From: Opitutaceae bacterium
Lineage (GTDB): Bacteria > Verrucomicrobiota > Verrucomicrobiia > Opitutales > Opitutaceae
Direction of reading: 5' to 3'
DNA: 7,338 nt
Assembly (NCBI GenBank): GCA_029979145.1
Contig: JAPOIC010000097.1
Coordinates: 1 to 7,338, forward strand
Made by a program: the position numbers and the translations under genes. Shown one piece after another: positions 7,321-7,338 of this stretch (the first letter of the stretch is position 1; the number at the start of each line of letters is the position of its first letter). Below the pieces are notes generated by a model. That model had not been told where the DNA came from. It saw nothing but the letters and a program-made list of their open reading frames with translations, and did not search any database.

Positions 7321-7338
7321 TGGCTTCTGAGTTTCTCC
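7265..7338. other. Non-coding tail downstream of glgB, runs off the window
   Basis: These 74 bp are visibly less GC-rich than the genes. They contain one CTAG (7295), a GAATTC palindrome (7284-7289) and AAACCACGAAAC around 7300-7311. No start codon with a convincing coding frame, tRNA-like fold or rho-independent terminator is visible in the part shown. Confidence 0.5.

Noticed and set aside
1..7338. A novel defence, mobile or biosynthetic system
   Set aside because: Three housekeeping or envelope genes account for nearly all of the sequence. There are no transposase, integrase, repeat-array or toxin-like frames, and the gaps are too short to hide one.

Overview
The window is GC-rich and tightly packed, with three protein genes covering about 97% of it. 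The organism is a diderm (Gram-negative) bacterium. It encodes an outer-membrane LPS-assembly barrel (LptD) and an inner-membrane RND efflux pump, both of which need a two-membrane envelope. GC-rich codon use, poor Shine-Dalgarno sequences and the divergent, cysteine-free LptD would fit a member of Verrucomicrobiota such as Opitutales. That placement is an inference from general impression, not from a marker gene.

Layout. Bases 1-2808 (+) hold the 3'-terminal nine tenths of an HAE1-type RND transporter gene; its first ~100 codons lie outside the window. A 17-bp gap with a perfect 12-bp palindrome follows. Then comes lptD on the minus strand (2826-4931), convergent with the RND gene. A 119-bp divergent spacer (4932-5050) separates lptD from glgB on the plus strand (5051-7264). 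glgB is a complete glycogen branching enzyme with every catalytic signature intact. The last 74 bp (7265-7338) are non-coding as far as can be seen.

The three genes do not form one operon, because their orientations are +, -, +. The RND pump and LptD both concern the cell envelope: the pump exports compounds across it, and LptD builds the LPS layer that limits their entry. GlgB belongs to glycogen storage, and no other glycogen gene is visible beside it. I found no RNA gene, mobile element, CRISPR array or new multi-gene system. The points most worth a second look are the mature LptD without any cysteine, the small palindromes in the spacers, the concentration of CTAG tetranucleotides in non-coding DNA, and the lack of clear ribosome binding sites at both visible gene starts.
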